From assembly GCF_020103725.1 (NCBI RefSeq), contig NZ_JAHXBG010000001.1, forward strand, positions 620,001-684,000: a stretch of 64,000 nucleotides of DNA. The letters are read 5' to 3'. Positions 44,026-52,742 of the stretch are shown in pieces (within the stretch, counting starts at the first letter, position 1; each line of letters starts with the position of its first letter). A program made the translations under genes and the position numbers. The stretch is from Hyalangium gracile (GTDB lineage Bacteria; Myxococcota; Myxococcia; Myxococcales; Myxococcaceae). The notes beneath the pieces are model-generated. The model did no database searches. It had not been told where the DNA came from and saw only the letters and a program-made list of their open reading frames with translations.

Positions 44026-44826
44026 ATGGGCCACGTGGGTCGAATCATCTGCATCTCCAACCAGAAGGGCGGCGTCGGCAAGACGACCACCGCCATCAAC
44101 CTCGCCGCCAGCCTGGCCTCGGCCGAGCGCCGCACGCTCCTGGTCGACATGGATCCCCAGGGCAACGCTGGCAGCGGTCTGGGCCTCAAGCGCGACGCGC
44201 TTCACGGCACCGTCTATGAGGCGCTCCTCAATGGTCGTCCCATGAAGGAGCTGCTCCACCCCACCGAGCTGCGCTACCTCCAGGTGGTCCCCGCCACCCC
44301 GGACCTCACCGGCGCCGAGGTCGAGCTCGTCAGCCAGGACCGCCGCGAGTTCCGCCTCCGCGACGCGCTGCGCCCCCTGGCCAAGGAGTACGACTACATC
44401 CTCATCGACTGCCCCCCGTCGCTCGGCCTGCTCACCCTCAACTCCCTGGTCGCCGCCGACTCCGTCCTCATCCCCCTGCAGTGCGAGTACTACGCGCTCG
44501 AGGGCCTGTCCCAGCTCACCCACACCGTGGACCTGGTGCGCCAGGGGCTCAACAAGGACCTGAAGATGGAGGGCATCCTGCTCACCATGTTCGACGGTCG
44601 CGCCAACATCGCCAACCAGGTGGTGGATGAGGTGCGCGGCTACTTCAAGGACCAGGTCTTCGGCGTGGTGGTGCCCCGCAACGTCCGCCTGGCTGAGTGC
44701 CCCTCGTTCGGCAAGCCCATCATCCTCTATGACATCAAGTCCAAGGGCTGCGAGAGCTACCTCGCGCTCGGCCGCGAGATCATGAACCGCGAGGGCAGGA
44801 AGCCGCCTGCGCGCAAGGTCGCTTGA
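44026..44826 (+). CDS. parA: chromosome-partitioning ATPase ParA (Soj)
   Basis: 266 residues. Deviant Walker A motif KGGVGKTTTAINLAASLA, switch I region VDMDPQGNAGSGLG, Walker B YILIDCPPSLGLLTLNSL and the later segment PRNVRLAECPSFGKPIILYD. It has no N-terminal HTH, so the small chromosomal type. It binds DNA non-specifically as an ATP dimer and drives ParB-parS complexes. Possible starts are ATG 44020, ATG 44026 and GTG 44035; homologues usually begin right before GRIICISNQKGG. First gene of parA-parB-bacM, 245 bp after the last parS site. Confidence 0.97.
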   Translation: MGHVGRIICISNQKGGVGKTTTAINLAASLASAERRTLLVDMDPQGNAGSGLGLKRDALHGTVYEALLNGRPMKELLHPTELRYLQVVPATPDLTGAEVELVSQDRREFRLRDALRPLAKEYDYILIDCPPSLGLLTLNSLVAADSVLIPLQCEYYALEGLSQLTHTVDLVRQGLNKDLKMEGILLTMFDGRANIANQVVDEVRGYFKDQVFGVVVPRNVRLAECPSFGKPIILYDIKSKGCESYLALGREIMNREGRKPPARKVA

Positions 44827-44933
44827 TTCACGATCCGACTCCAGGAACCCTGCCTCAACCTTCTCCCTCCCGCCTCCTCCTATAAGGAAGAGCGGAGGGG
44901 CCCGGCGCTCCGGCGCCACCGCGGAGACGAGAC

Positions 44934-45839
44934 GTGCTGAACGCGAATGCTGGTGACAAACAGAAGCGGGCGCTGGGCCGAGGCCTCTCGGCCCTCATCC
45001 CCCAGGCCGGCCCCGCCGCCGCCGCCAACACGGTGGCCGAGCCCGCGCCCGCGGCTCGCAACGGCGTACTCAAGCTGCCCATCGAGTCCATCCATCGGGA
45101 CAAGGAGCAGCCGCGCCGCTACTTCGACGAGACGAAGCTGGCCGAGCTCACCGAGTCCATCAAGGTCCAGGGCGTGCTCCAGCCGGTGCTCGTGCGAAAG
45201 GACGGCAACAGCTACAAGCTCATCGCCGGCGAGCGTCGCTGGCGCGCGGCCCAGGCCGCCGGCCTGAAGGAAGTCCCCGCCCTGGTGCGCGAAGTCACCG
45301 AGGCCCAGGCCTTCGAGCTCGCCCTGGTGGAGAACATCCAGCGCGCCGACCTCAACCCCATCGAGGAGGCCGAGGGCTACCAGCGCCTGATGGAGGAGTT
45401 CAAGCTCACCCAGGAGCAGATCAGCCAGCGCGTGGGCAAGGAGCGCTCCACCGTCGCCAACGCCCTGCGCCTGCTGTCCCTCCCAGAGGATGTGAAGGGC
45501 CTGGTGGCCGATGGCTCGCTGAGCATGGGCCATGCGCGCGCGCTGCTCGGCGTGCCGCGGCTGCCCGAGATGCAGGCGCTGGCGGTGCAGGTCGCCGAGA
45601 AGAAGCTCTCGGTGCGTGACACCGAGAAGCTGGTGCAGCAGAAGCGCCAGCATAAGAAGGATGGGGGCCGGCCTCCGAAGCAGAGCCCCCAGGTGAAGTC
45701 CCTGGTCGAGGAACTCCAGCGTCGATTGGGGACAAAAGTACGTCTGACGGAGAAGGCTCCAGGGAAAGGAACTTTGGAAGTCGACTTCTTCTCGTACGAT
45801 GACCTGGACCGTCTCTTGAAGCTTCTCAGGAAGGAGTAG
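44934..45839 (+). CDS. parB: chromosome-partitioning protein ParB (Spo0J), CTPase clamp
   Basis: 301 residues from GTG 44934. N-terminal ALGRGLSALIP tail (ParA-stimulating region), CTP-binding boxes QPRRYFD and GERRWRAAQAAG, the ENIQR segment, HTH for parS (LTQEQISQRVGKERSTVANALRLLSLP) and a C-terminal dimerisation domain (VKSLVEELQRRLGTKVRL..YDDLDRLLKLL). It binds the parS sites upstream of parA. Followed after 3 bp by bacM. Confidence 0.98.
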   Translation: MLNANAGDKQKRALGRGLSALIPQAGPAAAANTVAEPAPAARNGVLKLPIESIHRDKEQPRRYFDETKLAELTESIKVQGVLQPVLVRKDGNSYKLIAGERRWRAAQAAGLKEVPALVREVTEAQAFELALVENIQRADLNPIEEAEGYQRLMEEFKLTQEQISQRVGKERSTVANALRLLSLPEDVKGLVADGSLSMGHARALLGVPRLPEMQALAVQVAEKKLSVRDTEKLVQQKRQHKKDGGRPPKQSPQVKSLVEELQRRLGTKVRLTEKAPGKGTLEVDFFSYDDLDRLLKLLRKE

Positions 45840-45842
45840 CGC

Positions 45843-46292
45843 GTGGCGCTCCTCGGCGGGAAAAAGGACGAAGCACCCAGCAGCAGCAGCAAGCCATTGT
45901 TCAAGCGGGAGGAGGATTTCGTGTCGACGCGTCCAGGCGACATTCACACGCTGCTCGGTAAGGGGAGCGATTTCACCGGCAAGCTCACCTTCGAAGGGCA
46001 GGTGCGCATCGACGGCAAGTTCAGCGGTGAGATCTTCACCAAGGACACCATCGTCATCGGTGATGGGGCTCGCGTGGAGGCCACCATCAGTGCCGGCACC
46101 ATCATCATCCACGGCACCGTGGTGGGGAATGTCACGGCCACGCAGATCATCGAGCTCAAGCAGCCGGGCCGCGTGAAGGGCGATCTCCAGACGCCGGCCC
46201 TCACCATCGAGCGAGGCGCCACCTACGACGGCAACTGCCGGATGGAAGGCAGCAAGCCGGCGGCGCCCGCGCCGGGCGGCGACAGGAAGTAG
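45843..46292 (+). CDS. bacM: bactofilin (BacM orthologue)
   Basis: 149 residues from GTG 45843. The central DUF583 domain is a beta-helix with repeated short strands: LTFEGQVRIDGKFSGEIFTKDTIVIGDGARVEATISAGTIIIHGTVVGNVTATQIIELKQPGRVKGDLQTPALTIERGATYDG. The position directly after parB matches M. xanthus BacM, a cytoskeletal filament protein that is processed at the N terminus and affects cell shape. The N-terminal tail here (about 40 residues) is flexible and basic/acidic mixed. Coupled to the next gene by TAGTG. Confidence 0.9.
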   Translation: MALLGGKKDEAPSSSSKPLFKREEDFVSTRPGDIHTLLGKGSDFTGKLTFEGQVRIDGKFSGEIFTKDTIVIGDGARVEATISAGTIIIHGTVVGNVTATQIIELKQPGRVKGDLQTPALTIERGATYDGNCRMEGSKPAAPAPGGDRK

Positions 46293-46852
46293 TGCCGTCG
46301 CTCCGTCACAAGGGGCTCCGGGCGGCCGTGCTGGCGCTCGCCGTGCTGGCCGCCGGGTGCTCGAAGAAGAAGGAGGAGCCTGCTCCCTCGCCAGGGAGCG
46401 GGACCTCGACGGGCACCGCTGAGCGCCCGTCTGCCCCGCGTGCGGGCGTGAAGGTGCCCCTGCCGCCCGGCTGGTCGGCGCTCGTGGCGGGGGACGGCAG
46501 CTTGCAGGTCGGGCCTCCAGGCCAGCCCGTGCTGCGTGTGGATCACCGCCCCGGCGAGGGAGCGAAGATGCCCTCCGCCGAGCAGCTCGCGGACTCCATC
46601 AGCCAGCAGTACTCCGACTTCCAGGTGTCGCTGGATCAGGAGGAGGGCGACGCGAACGTGGCCCTCGTGCGCATCACCCTGGCCCCGAAGCTGGCCGACG
46701 GTGGCCTGGGCCCGCATGGGCCCGCGCTCCTGGGCGCCCGACGCGTCGGGGATGAGCTGTTCCTGTGCGCCACGCTGCCCGGAGTCACTCCCGAGGACGT
46801 GCGCCTGGCCACCGAGGCCTGTCGGAACATCCAGGTGCAGGCGGCGCCGTAG
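46292..46852 (+). CDS. lipoprotein downstream of bacM
   Basis: 186 residues from GTG 46292 overlapping the bacM stop. Lipobox LAAGC in LRAAVLALAVLAAGCSKKKEEPAP. The mature part is a compact alpha/beta domain (VPLPPGWSALVAGDGSLQVGPPGQPVLRVDHRPGEGAKMPSAEQLADSI..YSDFQVS) resembling surface-exposed or periplasmic proteins of the PsbP/DUF type, but no family is assigned. Likely co-transcribed with parAB and bacM. Confidence 0.85.
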   Translation: MPSLRHKGLRAAVLALAVLAAGCSKKKEEPAPSPGSGTSTGTAERPSAPRAGVKVPLPPGWSALVAGDGSLQVGPPGQPVLRVDHRPGEGAKMPSAEQLADSISQQYSDFQVSLDQEEGDANVALVRITLAPKLADGGLGPHGPALLGARRVGDELFLCATLPGVTPEDVRLATEACRNIQVQAAP

Positions 46853-46970
46853 CAAGCCTCACGGCAGGGACTCGGGACGAACTGGCCAGCGCTTGCTGAT
46901 CCGCTCGCTCAGCCCACGCCGTGTGCCGCTCCCCACGTCGTGCGCAGCTTGTCCGCACGGGAGATCATCC

Positions 46971-47435
46971 ATGGACTGGAGAGCGAACCTCGTCGAGGAC
47001 GACGTTGCGGTGCAGGACATCCTGCGCCAGGCCCGCAGGGTGGCGGTGCTCGGCATGCGCCCGGAGAGCCACGCCCACAAACCCGCCTTCGCCGTCCCCG
47101 AGTACCTGCAGGCCCACGGCTACGAGGTGATTCCGGTGCCCACCCACGAAGGGGCAGGGGACCGCATCCTCGGGAAGCCCACCTACCGCGCCGTGGCGGA
47201 CGTGCCGGGCGAGGTGGACATCGTCGACGTGTTCCGTCGGCCCGAGGACATCGACGCCCATGTGGAGGACTTGATCAGCAAGCACCCGAAGGTGGTGTGG
47301 TTCCAGCTCGGCATCCGCAATGACGCGGCGGCGGAGCGGCTGGCGCGCGCGGGCATCCGCGTGGTGCAGGACCGGTGCATGAAGCTCGAGCGCATGAAGC
47401 TCGCGGAGACCGAAGCCGGCACCTCCGCCTCCTAG
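46971..47435 (+). CDS. CoA-binding domain protein (YccU-like)
   Basis: 154 residues from ATG 46971. Rossmann CoA_binding_2 (PF13380) fold: RRVAVLGMRPESHAHKPAFAVPEYLQAHGYEVIPVPTH, then KPTYRAVADVPGEVDIVDVFRRPEDIDAHVEDLI, WFQLGIRNDAAAERLARAGIRVVQDRCMKLE. The C-terminal Cys-Met-Lys is typical of the family. Cytoplasmic; function beyond CoA binding is unknown. Confidence 0.9.
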   Translation: MDWRANLVEDDVAVQDILRQARRVAVLGMRPESHAHKPAFAVPEYLQAHGYEVIPVPTHEGAGDRILGKPTYRAVADVPGEVDIVDVFRRPEDIDAHVEDLISKHPKVVWFQLGIRNDAAAERLARAGIRVVQDRCMKLERMKLAETEAGTSAS

Positions 47436-47655
47436 GCTTGGGGGCTCCTGTCAAGCCGCACACCCCCTGTGGGTGTCCCACCCAGGGTGGCTCGGAGTCG
47501 TTCAAAAGGAGGCCCACGCGGGCCGTGAGCACGTCCCACACGCAGTGGGGCTTCACGTTTCCGAAACGAATTCATAACCTATGCCTCACGCCTGGAAGTT
47601 GGCCCCCCGTTGGGCACCGGCCCCGGTGCCCGCGCATCGAGAAGGAGTGAAAGCA

Positions 47656-47802
47656 ATGGCTCTCCCCGAGTTGCTCTCCCCCGCCGTCAGCGTCGTCGGG
47701 GTCCTCCTTCTGGGGCTGCTCACAGCGGCTACCCTCGCGGCCAGCAAGGCCCGCCCGCAGCCGGTGCCGGTGCGCCGCGACTCTCCGCGCCGCCGCCGCT
47801 GA
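47656..47802 (+). CDS. small single-helix membrane protein (48 aa)
   Basis: 48 residues: MALPELLSPAVSVVGVL, one hydrophobic helix (about residues 9-29, VSVVGVLLLGLLTAATLAA) and a basic Arg-rich tail (VRRDSPRRRR). GAAGGAG lies eight bases before the ATG, which supports translation. The tail should face the cytoplasm. No family recognised. Confidence 0.6.
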   Translation: MALPELLSPAVSVVGVLLLGLLTAATLAASKARPQPVPVRRDSPRRRR

Positions 47803-47939
47803 TCACCGCCAGGCTCCGTGAGCCCCCAGCGCATCGGCCTCCCGGTGCCGGGCGACATGTACCCTGAAGACTCGAAGCCGCGGACCGTGCGCCGCTGGAG
47901 GCGAGGAGCTCCCCGCCTCGCGCCGCGCGCCGCGGGCCC

Positions 47940-48938
47940 TCAGCGCTTGAAGGCCAGGGAGAGCGCGAAGTCTCCCGAGGGATCCGTCCACCACGCGGTG
48001 AGGTGAAGCCCCGCGGCGGCCAGCTCCGCCTCCACCTGCCGAGGGTGGAACTTGCAGCTCACCTCCGTGCGCAGCACCTCGCCCTCCTCGAAGTGGGCGA
48101 AGCACTCGAGCGCCGGCAGCCGCACCACATGCGAGCGCTGGGCGATGAGCTGCATCTCGATCCAGCCGTTCTCCTCGTCATAGGGCGCGTGGTGCGCGAA
48201 GGCCTCCACGTCGAAGTCGGCGCCCAGCTCGCGGTTGAGCACGCGCAGCATGTTGCGGTTGAACTCGGCCGTCACCCCCGCGCTGTCGTTGTAGGCGGCG
48301 AACAGGCGTTTCGAGCACTTCACCAGGTCGGTGCCCAGCAGCAGGCCCTCTCCCGGCTCCAGCCCGTCGGCCAGCTCTCGGAAGAAGCGCGCGCGCTGCA
48401 GCGGCTTGAAGTTGCCGATGGTGCCTCCGAGGAAGACCACCAGCCGCCGGCCTCCCCGGGGCAGTCGCCCCAGGTGGCGCTCGAAGTCGCCCACCACCGC
48501 GTGCACGTGCAGCCCCGGATAGTCGTACGCCAGCCGCTGCGCCGCGCCGCGCAGGAAGGACTCGCTCACGTCGAAGGGCACGAAGCTCCGCAGCCCTTCC
48601 TCCATGAAGGCGTCCAGCAGCAGGCGCGTCTTCTCGCTCGTTCCGCTGCCCAGCTCGATGAGCGTCTCCGCTCCGCTCAGCCGGGCGATCTCCGCCGCGC
48701 GCGCCTCGAGGATCTCCCGCTCGCGCCGCGTGGGGTAGTACTCGGGCAGCCGGGTGATGTCGTCGAAGAGCTGGCTGCCGCGCTCGTCATAGAGCCACTT
48801 GGGAGACAGCTCCTTGGGGCGCCTGCACAGCCCGGTGATGGCATCCTCGCGCAGCGCGTTCAGCGCATCTCCTGGCCGCACGTGCACGTCCACCGTCACC
48901 GCCCGTGCGCGCGCAACACTTGCTCCCAGCACCCTCAT
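47940..48938 (-). CDS. egtD: L-histidine N(alpha)-methyltransferase EgtD
   Basis: 332 residues. DUF2260-type SAM methyltransferase with ELSPKWLYDERGSQLFDDITRLPEYYPTRREREIL, the SAM loop LIELGSGTSEKTRLLLDAF, and VVFLGGTIGNFKPLQRARFF; C-terminal EVSCKFHPRQVEAELAAAGL. Makes hercynine (N-trimethylhistidine), the first step to ergothioneine. Follows egtB after 19 bp on the same strand. A Shine-Dalgarno (AGGGGGG) precedes ATG 48938. No egtC or egtE nearby. Confidence 0.95.
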   Translation of the reverse strand: MRVLGASVARARAVTVDVHVRPGDALNALREDAITGLCRRPKELSPKWLYDERGSQLFDDITRLPEYYPTRREREILEARAAEIARLSGAETLIELGSGTSEKTRLLLDAFMEEGLRSFVPFDVSESFLRGAAQRLAYDYPGLHVHAVVGDFERHLGRLPRGGRRLVVFLGGTIGNFKPLQRARFFRELADGLEPGEGLLLGTDLVKCSKRLFAAYNDSAGVTAEFNRNMLRVLNRELGADFDVEAFAHHAPYDEENGWIEMQLIAQRSHVVRLPALECFAHFEEGEVLRTEVSCKFHPRQVEAELAAAGLHLTAWWTDPSGDFALSLAFKR

Positions 48939-48957
48939 GCTTTTTCCCCCCTGACCT

Positions 48958-50250
48958 TCACTTCACGCTCCGCGCGCAGCGGAAGCCGGCGAAGATCTGC
49001 CGCCGAATCGGAAAGTCCCAGTTGCGGAAGCTGTTGCGCACCGCCACGGGCGCGCTCGCCCAGGCGCCGCCGCGCAGCACCTTGTAGTCCGCGCCGAAGA
49101 AGACCTCGGAGTACTCGCGGTACGGGAAGGCGCGGAAGCCCGCGTAGCCGCTGAAGTCGCTGGCCGTCCATTCCCACACGTCCCCCAGCAGCCCCCACAC
49201 TCCGTCCGCGCTGCGGCCCCGGGCGAACGCACCCACGGAGGCCGGGCCCCACGTGTCACCGCCCAGGTTGGCGTGCAGGGGCGTGGGCCGCGCGCCGCCC
49301 CACGGGTGCTCGCGTGGCGTGCCGTCGCTGCCCTGCGCGGCCTTCTCCCACTCGGCTTCGGTGGGCAGGCGCTTGCCGGCCCAGCGCGCGTACGCGTCCG
49401 CCTCGTACCAGCACACGTGCTGCACGGGCTCGTCCTTGGGTAGCGGTTCGATCCAGCCGAAGCGTCGGCGCAGCCACACATGCTGGCCCTGTGGCAGCCA
49501 GAAGAGCGGGTGGCTCAGGCGCTCGGACTGGATGAAGTCCCAGCCCTTCGGGTGCCACCAGCGCGGATCCTCGTAGCCACCCGACTCCACGAAGACGAGG
49601 TAGTCCCCGTTGGTGACGGGGTGCGCGTCGAGCAGGAACGCGGGCACGTCCACCGTGTGCGCGGGGCGCTCGTTGTCATAGGCCCACGGGCCGTCACTGC
49701 CCAGGCGCACCGGGCCGCCGGGGATGAACACCTCGTGCTGGGGCACGGCGCCGGGGCGCGGGCTCTCCCGAGCGGCCGGGCGGTACTCCCACGTCGTCAT
49801 CAGCTGCAGCGTGGCGGCGAGCGTCTCCGCGTGCTGCTGCTCGTGCTGGGCCACCATGCCGAAGACGAAGCCGTCCTTGAGCAGGGGCTCGGGTGAGTCC
49901 TCCGGCAGGGTGTCCAGGTGCTCACGGACGGCCTGGCGCACGCGCGCGGCGTAGGCGAAGGCATCCTCCGGAGCGAGCAGCGGAAGCTGGGAGCGGGTAC
50001 GGCGCGGGTGGAGGAAGGCGTCGTAGATGGCGTCGAAGGCCGGCTCCGTGAAGGACCGGCCACCCAGGGCGCGCAGCAGCCACTGTTCCTCGTAGTTGGC
50101 CACATGCGCCACGTCCCACACGAGGGGAGACATCAGGGGCGAGTGCTGGCGCAGCAGCTCCGCTTCCGGCAGCCCCGCCAGCATGTCGAGCGTGCGCGCG
50201 CGGGCGCTCTCCAGCTCCCTCCAGGCGTGAGCCTTCCAGGGAATCTCCAT
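48958..50250 (-). CDS. egtB: ergothioneine biosynthesis sulfoxide synthase EgtB
   Basis: 430 residues. N-terminal DinB-like domain with iron-binding His (SPLVWDVAHVANYEEQWLLRALGG, and VAQHEQQHAETLAATLQ giving HxxxHxE), then the formylglycine-generating-enzyme-like domain (GGPVRLGSDGPWAYDNERPAHTVDVPAFLLDAHPVTNGDYLVFVE, ending GAWASAPVAVRNSFRNWDFP..IFAGFRCAR). It oxidatively joins a thiol donor to hercynine. Start ATG 50250 is supported by the conserved N terminus. First gene of a two-gene operon with egtD. Confidence 0.95.
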   Translation of the reverse strand: MEIPWKAHAWRELESARARTLDMLAGLPEAELLRQHSPLMSPLVWDVAHVANYEEQWLLRALGGRSFTEPAFDAIYDAFLHPRRTRSQLPLLAPEDAFAYAARVRQAVREHLDTLPEDSPEPLLKDGFVFGMVAQHEQQHAETLAATLQLMTTWEYRPAARESPRPGAVPQHEVFIPGGPVRLGSDGPWAYDNERPAHTVDVPAFLLDAHPVTNGDYLVFVESGGYEDPRWWHPKGWDFIQSERLSHPLFWLPQGQHVWLRRRFGWIEPLPKDEPVQHVCWYEADAYARWAGKRLPTEAEWEKAAQGSDGTPREHPWGGARPTPLHANLGGDTWGPASVGAFARGRSADGVWGLLGDVWEWTASDFSGYAGFRAFPYREYSEVFFGADYKVLRGGAWASAPVAVRNSFRNWDFPIRRQIFAGFRCARSVK

Positions 50251-50540
50251 CACACGCCTTGCTTGTCTCGCGCCGCCCAAGTGCCCCCCTGTGCGCCGAA
50301 ACTAGGCAGCCTGCCGTGGACTGGGGAGCGCCTGTCTGCACGTATCCGCACTTTGCGTACGCCACTCCACGTCCGGATTGTCTGTTTCGGACGATTCGCC
50401 GGTGTTGGGTGCTGGCGCGAGCCTTCGAGCCAGCGCTTGCCCCTCGCGGACGCAGGTGTGGCAATGATGCGGGGTGGAAGCCAGGGGGGCGATGGAGGGG
50501 GGACACGGCTTCCGCCCATCCCAGTCAGCGCAGTCCTCGG

Positions 50541-52622
50541 ATGCCTGCCATGACCACACGCAAATCTCACACCTCGCTGCCACCGGTGCGCTCGGAGGAG
50601 TCTGCCCGCGGGGCCGCCGGGTCCCCGCCGCAGGGCAGTGCCGAGGAGTCACTGTCGAGGATGCTCGAGCTGCAGGCGGAGCTCGCCGCGCTGGCGACGC
50701 GGGGAGAGATGGAGGCGGTGATGCGGCTCATCGCCACGCGAGGGCAGGAGCTCTCGGGGGGGGCGGGAGCGGCGGTGGCCCTCATCGAGGAGGGGGAGAT
50801 TGTCTGCCGCGCCGGCACGGGCAGCGTCGCCCGGGCGGTGGGTGAGCGGATGCAGCTGGAGGGCACGCTGACGAGCCAGTCGATGGCCTCGCGTCAGGCG
50901 ATGCGCTGCGACGACACGGAGCTGGACACGCGGGTGGACCGGGCGACGTGCCGGCGGATGGGAGCGCGCTCGCTGGTGGTGACGCCGCTGGTGTTCGGGG
51001 AGCGTCCCGGCGCGCTGCTCTTCGCGCTCTCGCCGAGGCCGAACGCGTTTGGCGAGGTGGAGGAGCGGAGGGTGTCGCTGCTGGCCCGGAGCGCGGGGCC
51101 GCTGCTGGCGCTGGCGCAGGCGTCGAAGGTGGCGGTGGAGCGCGAGCGGGAGCTGTGGGCCCTCAAGGAGATGATGCGCAGGCGGGACGCGGAGCTGGAA
51201 GTGGTGATCCAGTCCATCGAGGAGCCAGCGTACCTGGTGGGCGAGGGCGGTGCGGTGCGAGCCAACCGGGCGGCGCTGGAGCTGCTGGGAGCGGACAGCG
51301 CGCTGGGGCTGAGGGGCCATCCCGTGCTGCTGGCCGAGCGGCTGCAACCGCGGAGTCCGGAGACGCAGGCCCCGGTGGGACTGGACGAGGATCCGCTGGC
51401 GCGGGCGCTGACGGGGCAGCCGTGGACGCGGGAGCTGGTGGTGCGCCACACGCGGGCGGGGATGGATGTGCGGGTGCGCACCTCGGGAGCGCCGGTGCGG
51501 GTGGACGGGAAGGTGGTGGCGGCCGTGGTGGTGCACACGGACGTGGGAGCGCGGCGGCGGGTGGAGGAGCAGAAGGATCAGTTCCTGACGCTGGTGGAGC
51601 GCTCGACGGAGTGCATCGGCATCACGACGCTGACGGGGCGACCGGTGTACCTGAACCCGGCGGGGCGGGGGCTGCTGGGCTTCGAGAGCCAGGAGGCCTT
51701 CCGGGCCAGCGCGGTGCTGGAGACGTACCTGCCGGAGGACCGCGAGGCGGCGCGCGTCGCGTTCACGGCGGTGCGGGAGCGGGGACACTGGGAGGGCGAG
51801 CTGCGGCTACGAGACAGGCGTACGGGCGAGGCGATCCCGGTCTGGCATCAGCTCTTCACGCTGGTGGCGAGGGAGACGGGGCGGCCGGTGGGCCTGGGCT
51901 CGGTGACGAGGGACTTGCGCGAGCCGCTGCGCGCGGAGGCGGTGCGCGAGCGGCTGATCGACATCGTCAGCAATGATCTGCGCGAGCCGCTGTCGGCAAT
52001 AGCGGTGGCGGCGTCCACGCTGCTGCGGCGGGGGGAGCTGTCGGAGGCGGACACGAAAGCGGCGGGGCGCATCGCGCAGAGCGCGGAGCGGATGGGGCGG
52101 CTCATGGGCCAGGTGCTGGACTTCACGCGGACGTACCTGGGCGCGGGGCTGGTGCTGCTGCCCACGCGGATGGACCTGGATGTGGTGGCGCAGGACGTGG
52201 TGGCGGCGGCGGAGCTGGAGCACCCGGACCGGCTGGTGCGCTACGTGAAGCGAGGGGACGCGAGCGGGCTCTGGGATAGGGAGCGACTGGTGGAGCTGCT
52301 CTCCATGTTGCTGGGCCACGCGCTGCGAGGGAGCCCGGCGGAGCGGCCGGTGGACCTGAGGTTGAAGGGGGAGGGGGAGGAGGTGGTGGTGGAGGTGTCT
52401 CGGACGGGAGCGCCCATCCCGGCCGAGGTGCTGCCCCAGCTCTTCGATGCGTTCCGTTCCTCCCCGGTGGACGAGGCGCGCCGCGAGCACGAGGGACTGG
52501 GGCTGTTCCTCGCGAGGGAGATCGCCCGAGCACATGGAGGAGACGTGGAGGTGCGCTCGAGCGCGGCGGAGGGCACCACGTTCCGGGTGCGGTTGCCGCG
52601 AGGGGCCGCGACGGTCGATTGA
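50541..52622 (+). CDS. GAF-PAS-PAS sensor with degenerate histidine-kinase core
   Basis: 693 residues. GAF domain (about 35-190), two PAS domains (about 215-335 and 350-465), then a HisKA-like helix and an HATPase-like domain. The phosphoacceptor motif reads VSNDLREPLSAI, so Asn478 replaces the His. The N-box is LLSMLLGHALRGS without the usual Asn, and the G1 box is SRTGAPIP without the Asp; the G2 box GLGLFLAREIARAHGG remains. It probably cannot autophosphorylate and may act as a regulatory pseudokinase. Ends 120 bp before the toxin gene. Confidence 0.88.
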   Translation: MPAMTTRKSHTSLPPVRSEESARGAAGSPPQGSAEESLSRMLELQAELAALATRGEMEAVMRLIATRGQELSGGAGAAVALIEEGEIVCRAGTGSVARAVGERMQLEGTLTSQSMASRQAMRCDDTELDTRVDRATCRRMGARSLVVTPLVFGERPGALLFALSPRPNAFGEVEERRVSLLARSAGPLLALAQASKVAVERERELWALKEMMRRRDAELEVVIQSIEEPAYLVGEGGAVRANRAALELLGADSALGLRGHPVLLAERLQPRSPETQAPVGLDEDPLARALTGQPWTRELVVRHTRAGMDVRVRTSGAPVRVDGKVVAAVVVHTDVGARRRVEEQKDQFLTLVERSTECIGITTLTGRPVYLNPAGRGLLGFESQEAFRASAVLETYLPEDREAARVAFTAVRERGHWEGELRLRDRRTGEAIPVWHQLFTLVARETGRPVGLGSVTRDLREPLRAEAVRERLIDIVSNDLREPLSAIAVAASTLLRRGELSEADTKAAGRIAQSAERMGRLMGQVLDFTRTYLGAGLVLLPTRMDLDVVAQDVVAAAELEHPDRLVRYVKRGDASGLWDRERLVELLSMLLGHALRGSPAERPVDLRLKGEGEEVVVEVSRTGAPIPAEVLPQLFDAFRSSPVDEARREHEGLGLFLAREIARAHGGDVEVRSSAAEGTTFRVRLPRGAATVD

Positions 52623-52742
52623 GGCAGGGCGGTACGGGTGGAGGTGCCGGGCTGCGCGGGAGGGGATTCCCGACGCATGATGCCCTCACATCATGCGGTG
52701 GACGCTCTACCATTCCGGGGAGCCGCGACCCGGAGGTGCGGA

